From positions 1 to 7,000 of the forward strand of contig CAMDLJ010000133.1 in NCBI GenBank assembly GCA_945901665.1: a stretch of DNA of 7,000 nucleotides, read 5' to 3'. This stretch comes from Bordetella parapertussis (GTDB taxonomy: Bacteria; Pseudomonadota; Gammaproteobacteria; Burkholderiales; Burkholderiaceae). A program made the translations under genes and the position numbers. A model generated the notes under the pieces. The model saw only the letters and a list, made by a program, of their open reading frames with translations. It was not told where the DNA came from and made no database searches. This document shows positions 1 through 5,596 of this stretch, piece after piece (within the stretch, counting starts at the first letter, position 1; each line of letters begins with the position of its first letter).

Positions 1-75
1 GCCATCGGGCACCAAATAAGCAAAGTGGCCACGGCCCAGATCGTGCAGGCCTTTGGTGTAACTGTGTTGCGACAT
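1..75 (-). CDS. Probable MBL-fold metallo-hydrolase, N-terminal 25 residues only
   Basis: This is the 5' end of a gene that runs off the left edge. The ATG is at 75-73 and 25 codons are visible, with no stop. The visible residues MSQHSYTKGLHDLGRGHFAY followed by LVPDG resemble the opening strand of metallo-beta-lactamase-fold hydrolases, which often begin with a phrase such as 'GLHDLGxGxYAYLxPDG'. The metal-binding HxHxDH motif would lie outside the window, so the family call is provisional. Some members of the fold hydrolyse lactones or thioesters. The gene starts 46 bp after the lyase stop with a good ribosome binding site, so it is very probably the fifth gene of the Rieske/SDR operon. Its substrate cannot be inferred from what is visible. 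Confidence 0.6.
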   Translation of the reverse strand, partial: MSQHSYTKGLHDLGRGHFAYLVPDG

Positions 76-81
76 GGGGGT

Positions 82-87
82 TCCTCT
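82..87 (-). promoter_or_regulatory. Ribosome binding site of the MBL-fold gene
   Basis: On the minus strand the sequence reads AGAGGA followed by ACCCCC or similar and then the ATG at 75. This purine-rich Shine-Dalgarno match at about 6 nt spacing supports the chosen start of the truncated gene. Confidence 0.6.
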
Positions 88-121
88 TGGTGATGGTCAG
101 GGGCGTAGGGGGTGGATGGAT

Positions 122-1030
122 TCAGTAGCCCACACGGAGGGTGTCGTCCACCCCAAAACGGGCTTCCAAAGCTTGCACTTCGCGCATGCCCAGCAGGTCA
201 AAAAACTGTTGGAAATTGGTGATGTGCGGCGCAATGCCGGCCACTGTTCCGGTTTGGTGCAAGGTGGCCAGGGTTTTCTCAATGGCGTTGATGGCCGACA
301 ACAAAGCGAAGTTGGGGTAGATCACCAACTTGTAGCCCATGCGGCCAATCTCGTCGATGCCCAAAAAGGGTGTCTTGCCGCTGGACGCCATGTTGTAGAG
401 CGTGGGCACCTTGATTTGCCGGGGCACAGCCTCGAGGTGCTCGCGTAGCGATGGCGCTTCCATGAAGATCATGTCGGCACCGGCCTGTGCATAGGCCTGG
501 CAACGCGCCATGGCGGCCTCAAAGCCTTCCACCGCCAAGGCATCGGTGCGGGCAATGATCACAAAATCATCATCGTGGCGCGCGTCGGTGGCGGCCTTGA
601 CTTTGCTGACCATGTCACCCACCGGGATGACTGATTTGCCGGCCAAATGCCCGCAGCGCTTGGGCCACTGTTGGTCTTCGATGTGGATGCCGGCCACACC
701 CGCACGCTCATAGGCGCGCACCGTGCGGCGCACATTCATCACCCCGCCATAGCCGGTGTCGGCATCGGCGACCAGGGGCAGGCCAGAGGCTTCGGCGATG
801 CGCTGCGCGTTATCGGCCATCTCGCCCATGGTCAGCAAACCAATGTCGGGCATGCCCAAGCGCACAGCGGTGGTGCCCGCGCCGCTCATGTAGATGGCCT
901 CAAAACCTTGGCGCGCCACCAAGCGCGCAGTCAAGGCGTCGGCCGCGCCGGGGGCCATCAGGGCTTGGGGGCGCGCCAGCAACTCGCGCAATCGGCGGGT
1001 CATGGTGGAGGGCTTGGTGGGAGAGGTCAT
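122..1030 (-). CDS. Isocitrate lyase/PEP mutase superfamily C-C lyase
   Basis: This 302-residue soluble protein has the length and motifs of the ICL/PEPM superfamily, which forms a TIM barrel and makes or breaks a C-C bond next to a carboxylate using Mg2+. Visible motifs are MSGAGT (48-53), the metal-binding DADTGYG (89-95), IHIEDQ (115-120), the lyase signature PKRCGH (123-128) with Cys126 as likely general acid, ARTDA (160-164) and FMEAP (189-193). The KRCGH cysteine argues for a lyase rather than a phosphonate mutase. In the later substrate region the protein has MEAP and NMASSGKTP where E. coli PrpB, as I remember it, has FPEA and an NITEFG-type segment. It is therefore probably not methylisocitrate lyase, and relatives such as 2,3-dimethylmalate lyase or oxaloacetate decarboxylase are alternatives. 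The ATG at 1030 has a weak CAAGG upstream, and the internal Met10 has none. It lies 36 bp after the second SDR in the operon. Confidence 0.9.
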   Translation of the reverse strand: MTSPTKPSTMTRRLRELLARPQALMAPGAADALTARLVARQGFEAIYMSGAGTTAVRLGMPDIGLLTMGEMADNAQRIAEASGLPLVADADTGYGGVMNVRRTVRAYERAGVAGIHIEDQQWPKRCGHLAGKSVIPVGDMVSKVKAATDARHDDDFVIIARTDALAVEGFEAAMARCQAYAQAGADMIFMEAPSLREHLEAVPRQIKVPTLYNMASSGKTPFLGIDEIGRMGYKLVIYPNFALLSAINAIEKTLATLHQTGTVAGIAPHITNFQQFFDLLGMREVQALEARFGVDDTLRVGY

Positions 1031-1066
1031 GTGGGCCTTGCTTGCGTTCGGTTCAGAGATGGGTGC

Positions 1067-1741
1067 TCAGTCCATGCGGATGCCGCCATTGACGGCCAGC
1101 ACCTCGCCCGTGATGTAAGCCGCGTCATCGCTGAGCAAAAACGCCATGGCCGCTGCAATCTCGTGGGGCGAGCCCAAGCGCTTCACTGGGGTGGCCGCTT
1201 CCAGCGAGAGCACCGATGCCGGCGGATTGCGCCGCACCATGGGTGTGTCCACACCGCCAGGCGCCACACAATTGACCGTGATGCGCCGTGGCGCCAGCTC
1301 TTGGGCCATGGATTTGGTCAGGCTTTCGATGCCACCCTTGGACACCGCATAAGCGGTGCCGGTGAGCACACCCCCGGTGCGGCCGGCCAAAGAGCCGGTC
1401 AACACCATGCGGCCCCCATCGCGCAACCACGTTTGGGCGGCTTGGCAGCACAAAAAAGGGCCGGTCAAATTGATGGCCATCACCCGGTTCCATTCGGTCA
1501 AGCTCAGGTTGGTCAACTTGTCCAGGTGCAAAATGCCGGCGGTCACGGCCAACGCATCAATGTGTGGCGCGATCGCACGCGCGCTGGCAAAAGCGCGCTC
1601 AATGCTGGCGGGGTCGGCCAAGTCGATGGAGATGGGACCGTCCACATCCATGCGGATGATGTCGTGATCGGCTTGCAGCCGTTCGCACAATGCCGCACCA
1701 ATGCCGCCTTGGGAGCCGACCACGCAAATGGCTTTTTTCAT
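1067..1741 (-). CDS. Short-chain dehydrogenase/reductase (SDR), operon gene 3
   Basis: This 224-residue cytoplasmic classical SDR is slightly short for the family (usually about 250). The Rossmann glycine motif is GSQGGIG (9-15), Asp32 at the end of the second strand favours NAD(H) over NADP(H), and the catalytic residues are Asn91, Ser117, Tyr131 and Lys135 (YAVSK). The APGGVDTPM segment (160-168) is the usual post-catalytic loop. The family's NNAG motif is reduced to VTAG (66-69), a tolerated variant. The likely role is oxidation of a secondary alcohol (or the reverse) on the operon's substrate. The ATG at 1741 overlaps the Rieske gene's stop in a 4-bp ATGA, and no Shine-Dalgarno sequence is visible, so translation is probably coupled. 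The exact substrate is unknown. Confidence 0.93.
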   Translation of the reverse strand: MKKAICVVGSQGGIGAALCERLQADHDIIRMDVDGPISIDLADPASIERAFASARAIAPHIDALAVTAGILHLDKLTNLSLTEWNRVMAINLTGPFLCCQAAQTWLRDGGRMVLTGSLAGRTGGVLTGTAYAVSKGGIESLTKSMAQELAPRRITVNCVAPGGVDTPMVRRNPPASVLSLEAATPVKRLGSPHEIAAAMAFLLSDDAAYITGEVLAVNGGIRMD

Positions 1742-2826
1742 GGCTGGCTGCTGGGTGCCGCTTGCTCAGCGGCGATCATGCGCTCGAGCAACATGTGGGC
1801 TTGCGCCCGCCCAGCGTCCATGCGCAAATGGGTGGGCTTGGGCAAGATGCCGCTATCGATGCGCTCTTGAATGGCGTCAGCCACCACCAAATCTTCTTTG
1901 AAAGCCAGCGTGGCTTGGTCGACCACTTGGCGCTCAATGTAGCGGTCGGTGAGCCCAAAGTTGCGGATCAAAAACCAAAAGTAATGGGTGCTGTTGTCGG
2001 TCTCGGGGGTCATGAAGTCAAACCCACGGATGGCCAGCATCTGACGCGGATCACCCTCGGGCAGGCTGACCATGCGCGTCAAGCTGTCCTCGGCCAAGTC
2101 CAGCGTGGAGCCGTCGTCCCCCGTGGCGTCGATGGAGCCGGTGTCGATGATGCACAAAGACGGTGGTGCCACCCGGTACACCTGCCAGCGGTGAACATTG
2201 CCTTTGAAGTTGCCAAAGCGTTTGAACACCGGTGCTGGGGGCTTGTCGGGCACCATGCGGCTGACCGTGATGAAGTGGCCGTGCTGGGTGGTTTTGACCG
2301 GCAACTGGGCTTCTTCGTTGGTCCCAAAGGTCGATCGGTGCACATAGCTCACGTGCGAGGGGTCGAGCAAGTTGTCGGTCATCAAGGGGTAGTTGCCTTT
2401 GAAGTGCAAGCGCTCGCCCGCACACACCGCCCACTCTTTGGTGCGCAGTTGGGGGATGTCGATGATCAAGCCCTCGTCGGCCAAAGCGGGGTCGCCCATC
2501 CAAATCCAAATCCAGCCCCAGCGCTCGACCACGGGAAAGCTGCGCACCTTGGCGCTGTCGGGAATTTTGTCTTGCCCGGGCACCAGCTGGCAGCGGCCGC
2601 TGCAATCGAACTGCAAGCCGTGGTAGCCGCACTCGACCGCATCGCCAATCAGTTGCCCCTTGGACAGCGGGTAAAAGCGGTGCGGGCAGGTGTCCTCCAA
2701 GGCCACTGGCGCGCCCGCTGCGGTGCGGTAGAGCACCACCGGGATGTTCAAAATTTTGCGGGCCATCAAATGGCGACCCACCTCGTGGTCCCAAGCGGCC
2801 ACGTACCATGTATTGCGTACAAACAT
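1738..2826 (-). CDS. Rieske non-heme iron oxygenase, VanA/dicamba monooxygenase type
   Basis: This 362-residue protein matches the terminal oxygenase component of single-subunit-type Rieske monooxygenases such as vanillate O-demethylase VanA and dicamba O-demethylase. These use O2 and electrons from a reductase to hydroxylate or O-demethylate mostly aromatic substrates. The N-terminal Rieske domain (about 5-110) has C47-P-H49 and C66-G-Y-H69, the CxH-16-CxxH ligand set for the [2Fe-2S] cluster. The catalytic domain has N152, the electron-bridging D155, and iron ligands H158 and H163 in DNLLDPSHVSYVH. The third ligand is probably D294 in RNFGLTD, by comparison with dicamba monooxygenase. The TPET..STHYFW segment (273-284) is also shared. 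A strong ribosome binding site fixes the start at 2826, 15 bp after the first SDR. No reductase partner is encoded in the window. The family call is firm, the substrate is not. Confidence 0.95.
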   Translation of the reverse strand: MFVRNTWYVAAWDHEVGRHLMARKILNIPVVLYRTAAGAPVALEDTCPHRFYPLSKGQLIGDAVECGYHGLQFDCSGRCQLVPGQDKIPDSAKVRSFPVVERWGWIWIWMGDPALADEGLIIDIPQLRTKEWAVCAGERLHFKGNYPLMTDNLLDPSHVSYVHRSTFGTNEEAQLPVKTTQHGHFITVSRMVPDKPPAPVFKRFGNFKGNVHRWQVYRVAPPSLCIIDTGSIDATGDDGSTLDLAEDSLTRMVSLPEGDPRQMLAIRGFDFMTPETDNSTHYFWFLIRNFGLTDRYIERQVVDQATLAFKEDLVVADAIQERIDSGILPKPTHLRMDAGRAQAHMLLERMIAAEQAAPSSQP

Positions 2827-2833
2827 TTTTAAA

Positions 2834-2841
2834 CCACCTTT
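2834..2841 (-). promoter_or_regulatory. Ribosome binding site of the Rieske oxygenase gene
   Basis: The minus strand reads AAAGGTGG immediately after the stop of the first SDR, 7 nt before the ATG at 2826. This strong Shine-Dalgarno sequence fills the 15-bp gap and sets the start. Confidence 0.75.
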
Positions 2842-3594
2842 TCAGTCTGACGTGCCCACGCTGTTGGTGGCGCTCCAGCCCCCGTCAATGACCAACACGT
2901 GGCCATTGACAAAGCCGGCGTCCTCAGAGCACAGGAAGTGAATCGCACCGGCCACGTCTTGTGGGGTGCCGATGCGTGGAAAGGGCGTGGTGTTGACCAT
3001 CAAGCGGCGAAACGCTGGGTCGCCCAGCCGGGCCTCGGTCAGGGGGGTGTGGATCACACCCGGCGCGACCGCATTGATGCGCATGCCGCGGGGCCCATAG
3101 TCCACCGCCATCTGGCGCGTCAAACCGATCAGCGCGGCTTTGGTGGCGGCATAAGACGACGCCACGGGGTTGCCAATCAGGCCAAAGGTGGAGGCCACAT
3201 GCACCATGCAAGCGCCGGATTCCATCAGGCCCAAAGCCTCGCGCGAGAAGCGAAACACGCTGCGCAAATTGATCGCATAAAACCGGTCCAACTCCGCGTC
3301 GGTGGTCTCATGCACGGCCTTGGATTTGCCAATACCTGCGTTGTTGATGAGGGCGTCGAGCCGCCCAAAGCGTTGTTTGGCCAGCGCCATCGCCTGGGCG
3401 GGCGCGTCTTGCCCGGTGACATCCAAGACCAGGGTGGTCACTTGGGTCGGTGCTGTGATTTGCAAGCTGGCCAAGCCCTCGGCCTGTTGATCGATGGCCA
3501 CCACGTTCCAGCCGTGGGCCAAAAACTTTTCAGCCGTCGCGCGGCCAATGCCTTGCGCGGCCCCGGTGACCATGACGACCTTGTTATGACCCAT
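2842..3594 (-). CDS. Short-chain dehydrogenase/reductase (SDR), first gene of the operon
   Basis: This 250-residue cytoplasmic classical SDR has the glycine motif TGAAQGIG (10-17), Asp35 after the second strand (NAD(H) preference), Asp58 in LDVT, NNAG (84-87), and the catalytic residues Asn109, Ser135, Tyr148 and Lys152 (YAATK). APGVIHTP and the C-terminal FVNGHVLVIDGG segment are also typical. The reading frame stays open upstream to 3771, but the extra 59 residues have no SDR character. The ATG at 3594 has a clear GGAGAA ribosome binding site and starts two residues before the first beta strand, so it was chosen. It is the first gene after a candidate promoter and operator, and 15 bp separates it from the Rieske gene. 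It probably oxidises an alcohol intermediate of the pathway. Its sequence differs clearly from the other SDR, so the two probably catalyse different steps. Confidence 0.94.
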   Translation of the reverse strand: MGHNKVVMVTGAAQGIGRATAEKFLAHGWNVVAIDQQAEGLASLQITAPTQVTTLVLDVTGQDAPAQAMALAKQRFGRLDALINNAGIGKSKAVHETTDAELDRFYAINLRSVFRFSREALGLMESGACMVHVASTFGLIGNPVASSYAATKAALIGLTRQMAVDYGPRGMRINAVAPGVIHTPLTEARLGDPAFRRLMVNTTPFPRIGTPQDVAGAIHFLCSEDAGFVNGHVLVIDGGWSATNSVGTSD

Positions 3595-3597
3595 GCT

Positions 3598-3603
3598 TTC
3601 TCC
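3598..3603 (-). promoter_or_regulatory. Ribosome binding site deciding the SDR start at 3594
   Basis: GGAGAA on the minus strand, ending 3 nt before the ATG (GGAG is 5 nt away), rules in the short start over the open upstream extension to 3771. Confidence 0.75.
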
Positions 3604-3640
3604 ATGCGCCAAAAGCGGCGCCTTGTGAACTGTGCGGTGC

Positions 3641-3661
3641 GTTTGGCATGACGCGCCAAAC
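3641..3661. promoter_or_regulatory. Perfect 7-bp inverted repeat, candidate operator
   Basis: The sequence is GTTTGGC, ATGACGC, GCCAAAC: two perfect 7-bp arms separated by 7 bp. It lies between the candidate -10 box and the first SDR gene, at or just after the predicted transcription start. A dimeric regulator bound there would be expected to repress the operon. No regulator gene is in the window, so the regulator family is unknown. Confidence 0.5.
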
Positions 3662-3669
3662 TGCGTTCG

Positions 3670-3698
3670 ATGGTGCAGACAAGCCCTGGCCCTGTCAA
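3670..3698 (-). promoter_or_regulatory. Candidate sigma-70 promoter of the SDR-Rieske operon
   Basis: On the minus strand a perfect TTGACA (3698-3693) is followed by a 17-bp spacer and CACCAT (3675-3670), which matches 3 of 6 positions of TATAAT. The weak -10 would suit a regulated promoter. The predicted start near 3663 gives a leader of about 70 nt. This is inferred from consensus only. Confidence 0.4.
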
Positions 3699-3910
3699 TA
3701 GAACAAATGGCTAGAAAGAGCGGTCTTTCGCTGCGCACTCTGATGACAGTTGAGCCATTCGCCGCAGTCAAAGACCAACTGTGGGTCGGTGGTTGTTGAG
3801 CCCGTTCAGCGCCTGTGGCGTTTGCCCATGATCACCTGTGTATGTCTGCTTGCACATGCGCAGGTCAAGACCATTCCACACATCACACATTGGCCAGGGC
3901 AGGCCTACGC

Positions 3911-4339
3911 CTATTCGCCCCTAAGAAACTGCTGTTTTAAATCGGTCAACTGGAGAATTTGAATGTCACGGATGGGGTGCATTTCCAGCAAGTGAACATC
4001 ACTGGAGACCAAAACCTTGGCCTCTGCCGAAATGGCCAGCGCCAAAAATTGATCGTCCTTGGGGTCTCGGCACTCTGTGACAGGGGTGGTGGGTTCAATG
4101 AAAATCACGGACTCGCGGAAAAGGCCTAACCAGATCAAGCGATGTTCAAGCGGTCGCCAGGCATTGAACTTTTCACGCGTCAGCACCGAGGCCAACTCAT
4201 TGAAAGTGGCCGCAGAACAAAAAACATCATGTTCCAGGATGGCGCGGCGAAAAATGTTCGCGGATTCGCGGTTGGGATTCAGGCAGGCGGGGACGAGCGA
4301 ACTCGTATCAAAAACAACTCTTTCACGGGCGTAGCTCAT
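3911..4339 (-). CDS. PIN-domain toxin of a type II toxin-antitoxin pair (COG1569-like)
   Basis: This 142-residue protein has the PIN fold pattern of toxins that act as Mg2+-dependent RNases. From the ATG at 4339, the acidic residues expected at the active site are Asp11 (VVFDTSS), Glu48 (FNELASVL), Asp95 or Asp96 (CRDPKDDQFLALA) and Asp114 (VLVSSDVHLL). The DPKDDQFLALA...VSSD arrangement is typical of the 'putative toxin component, PIN family' group rather than classical VapC. The frame allows a TTG start two codons earlier (4345), but neither has a Shine-Dalgarno sequence. The ATG is preferred, and it overlaps the antitoxin gene by 17 bp, so translation is probably coupled. The RNA target is unknown. 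Lower GC than its neighbours suggests the pair was acquired. Confidence 0.88.
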   Translation of the reverse strand: MSYARERVVFDTSSLVPACLNPNRESANIFRRAILEHDVFCSAATFNELASVLTREKFNAWRPLEHRLIWLGLFRESVIFIEPTTPVTECRDPKDDQFLALAISAEAKVLVSSDVHLLEMHPIRDIQILQLTDLKQQFLRGE

Positions 4340-4586
4340 GGACAAGCGCGTTGAATTGTTCTGGTGTCAGCTCAGGGGCGTCAGCACGGGCCGATGGCAT
4401 GGCTTCCATGAAGGCCACCAGTTTGCGAGCGTTGTAGTCGCGCAGCGCCTCGGTAGCAAGGGCAAACGGAAGAATCATCAGGGTAGGGGTACCGTATTGG
4501 GTGACAGCCACGGGTTCCCCGCTTTTCACGATGTTGGCAATCGACCCGAATCGGTTTTGTACTTCGACAGACGAGATCGTTTTCAT
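4323..4586 (-). CDS. Phd/YefM-family antitoxin
   Basis: This 87-residue protein has the Phd/YefM N-terminal DNA-binding and dimerisation domain (about 1-55). Typical phrases are ISSVEVQNRFGSI near the start, then SGEPVAVTQYGTPTLMILP at 22-40. The C-terminal part (about 58-87), with EALRDYNARKL and ELTPEQFNALV, would wrap and neutralise the toxin. In this family the antitoxin, alone or with its toxin, represses its own promoter, and tandem repeats over the promoter here fit that. The ATG at 4586 has AGGA 7 nt upstream (4597-4594). It is the first gene of the pair and overlaps the toxin start. The family assignment is by motif, and the pairing follows from the overlap. Confidence 0.88.
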   Translation of the reverse strand: MKTISSVEVQNRFGSIANIVKSGEPVAVTQYGTPTLMILPFALATEALRDYNARKLVAFMEAMPSARADAPELTPEQFNALVHELRP

Positions 4587-4600
4587 GGCCGAATCCTGAC

Positions 4601-4627
4601 TATGTTAGGTATGTTAGCTATCTTATC
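4601..4627. repeat. Three tandem 9-bp repeats, candidate antitoxin operator
   Basis: The plus strand reads TATGTTAGG, TATGTTAGC and TATCTTATC in tandem. The first two share eight identical bases and the third is diverged. They overlap the antitoxin promoter's -10 box and predicted transcription start, which is where a Phd-type autorepressor would bind. Confidence 0.55.
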
Positions 4628-4647
4628 CGTATGGTGCGGGAAGTCAA
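4620..4647 (-). promoter_or_regulatory. Candidate sigma-70 promoter of the toxin-antitoxin pair
   Basis: On the minus strand TTGACT (4647-4642, 5 of 6 matches) is followed by a 16-bp spacer and TAAGAT (4625-4620, 4 of 6). Transcription would start near 4613, about 27 nt before the antitoxin ATG. It lies in the AT-richest stretch of the region. Confidence 0.55.
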
Positions 4648-4693
4648 GCTAGAAACCCATCAACTTGAAGCCGAGTCCCCGCAACCACCTCGC

Positions 4694-4717
4694 CGGCATC
4701 AAGCCGGATTGATGCCG
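4694..4717 (-). terminator. Hairpin across the EamA stop codon, possible terminator without a U tract
   Basis: Perfect 9-bp arms CGGCATCAA and TTGATGCCG flank a 6-nt loop. The arms include the stop codon of the EamA gene (4699-4701). There is no T-rich run on the 3' side, so it is not a classic intrinsic terminator. It may instead stabilise the 3' end of the transporter mRNA or act with Rho. Confidence 0.4.
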
Positions 4718-5586
4718 CGAGGCCGGCTGGGCCAAGTGCTCAAGGCAGCGGCCAGCACGATCAAACCGCCGCCCATCAAGGTGCGGGCCGACAGCTCGGA
4801 CACCCCCAGCGCCACCGATGAAAGCGCGGCGAACACCACCTCTGAGAGCATCACCAGCGCCGTGGTGTGGGCGCTCAGGCGCGCTGCGCCGTATTGCAGC
4901 GCCAGGTTGGAGGCCAAAAATGTCAACCCCAAGCCCAGGGCATACGGCCACCACGACAGGTCGGTGGGCAAGGTGGTGTGGCCCAAACCCACCCACACCA
5001 CCGCCAAGCCCAGCGAGAGCGCGGTGCCACCCGCAAACATGGCGATCATCCGCGCGCCAGATGGGGTGTCGTGGTGGCGGCGCAGCAGCGCATTGGTCCA
5101 GGCAAAGCTGGCCCCGCCCATGAGGGCCAGGTAGTCGGATGCGCTTTCGGGCCAAGGCCAAGGGGTGTCGGGGGTTTTGAGCACCAGCGCCACGCCCACC
5201 AAGGCCAGGGCCAAGCGCCACAAAGCGCCTCGGGTGGGGCGCTCGCCCAGCACCCACCAAGCGATGGGGATGGACCAGGCGGGCATCACATAAAACAGCA
5301 GCACCACCCGCACCACGTCGCCGGTGGCCACCGCCCAGTTAAAACCCACATTGGTCAAGCCGGCCGCGATCATCAACGTCCACAGCGCAGGGGTGTGGCG
5401 CAGCTGTTGCCAAGCGGCGGGTTTCCAAAAGCTGAGCACCAGCAAGGCCAGGCCAAAAATCAAGCCACTCGACCACAGCGGGTGCAAGCCCAGGGCCTGC
5501 ATTTCGCGCAGCGGCCACCAAGACAAGCCCCACACCAAGGCGTTGAGCAGCAGGCCCATGACGGGCCAAATGGGGCGGGCGTGCAT
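4699..5586 (-). CDS. EamA-family (DMT superfamily) inner membrane permease
   Basis: This 295-residue, strongly hydrophobic protein has the usual DMT length and about ten membrane helices in two EamA repeats (about 8-136 and 150-285). Each repeat carries the typical later-helix pattern: FYVMPAW (98-104) leading to LGERPT (113-118), and in the second repeat ALVMLSEVVFAAL followed by a short loop and SE. DMT permeases export or import small metabolites such as amino acids, but the substrate cannot be told from the sequence. The ATG at 5586 lies 10 bp after the upstream transporter's stop. No Shine-Dalgarno sequence is seen (CCCCCCACAC precedes it), so expression may depend on coupling. Met10 is an alternative start, also without a ribosome binding site. 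The two transporters probably share a transcript. Confidence 0.9.
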   Translation of the reverse strand: MHARPIWPVMGLLLNALVWGLSWWPLREMQALGLHPLWSSGLIFGLALLVLSFWKPAAWQQLRHTPALWTLMIAAGLTNVGFNWAVATGDVVRVVLLFYVMPAWSIPIAWWVLGERPTRGALWRLALALVGVALVLKTPDTPWPWPESASDYLALMGGASFAWTNALLRRHHDTPSGARMIAMFAGGTALSLGLAVVWVGLGHTTLPTDLSWWPYALGLGLTFLASNLALQYGAARLSAHTTALVMLSEVVFAALSSVALGVSELSARTLMGGGLIVLAAALSTWPSRPRGINPA

Positions 5587-5596
5587 GTGTGGGGGG

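Larger units (their letters stand above)
3595..3910. other. Gene-free regulatory region upstream of the catabolic operon
   Basis: This stretch of about 316 bp between the toxin stop and the first SDR start shows no convincing gene on either strand. It holds the ribosome binding site, a small GC hairpin at 3606-3621 (arms gcgcc/ggcgc, 6-nt loop), the 7-7-7 inverted repeat and a candidate promoter, all described separately. From about 3700 to 3910 I see no further clear signal. There is no good rho-independent terminator after the toxin gene: only a weak GGCC-6-GGCC pair near 3893-3906, with no T tract. Confidence 0.6.

Noticed and set aside
647..1870. 407-codon plus-strand open frame
   Set aside because: It is antisense to the lyase and second SDR, both with full motif sets. 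The translation is Gly/His/Ala-rich low-complexity text without domains, typical of the reverse frame of GC-rich genes.
1690..2832. 380-codon plus-strand open frame
   Set aside because: It lies antisense to the Rieske gene and shows no recognisable motif. Its codon pattern is explained by the minus-strand gene.
3595..3771. 59-residue N-terminal extension of the first SDR
   Set aside because: It has no SDR-like sequence, a promoter and palindrome lie within it, and a strong GGAGAA site marks the ATG at 3594.
3893..3906. Possible terminator after the toxin (GGCC-6-GGCC)
   Set aside because: The stem is only 4 bp, with no T tract, so it cannot be told from chance.
3750..3962. 70-codon plus-strand frame in the intergenic region
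   Set aside because: There is no ribosome binding site, it overlaps the toxin's 3' end, and the peptide has no recognisable features.
4340..4345. TTG start for the toxin two codons upstream
   Set aside because: The ATG at 4339 is the more usual initiator and neither has a Shine-Dalgarno sequence. The extra two residues add nothing.
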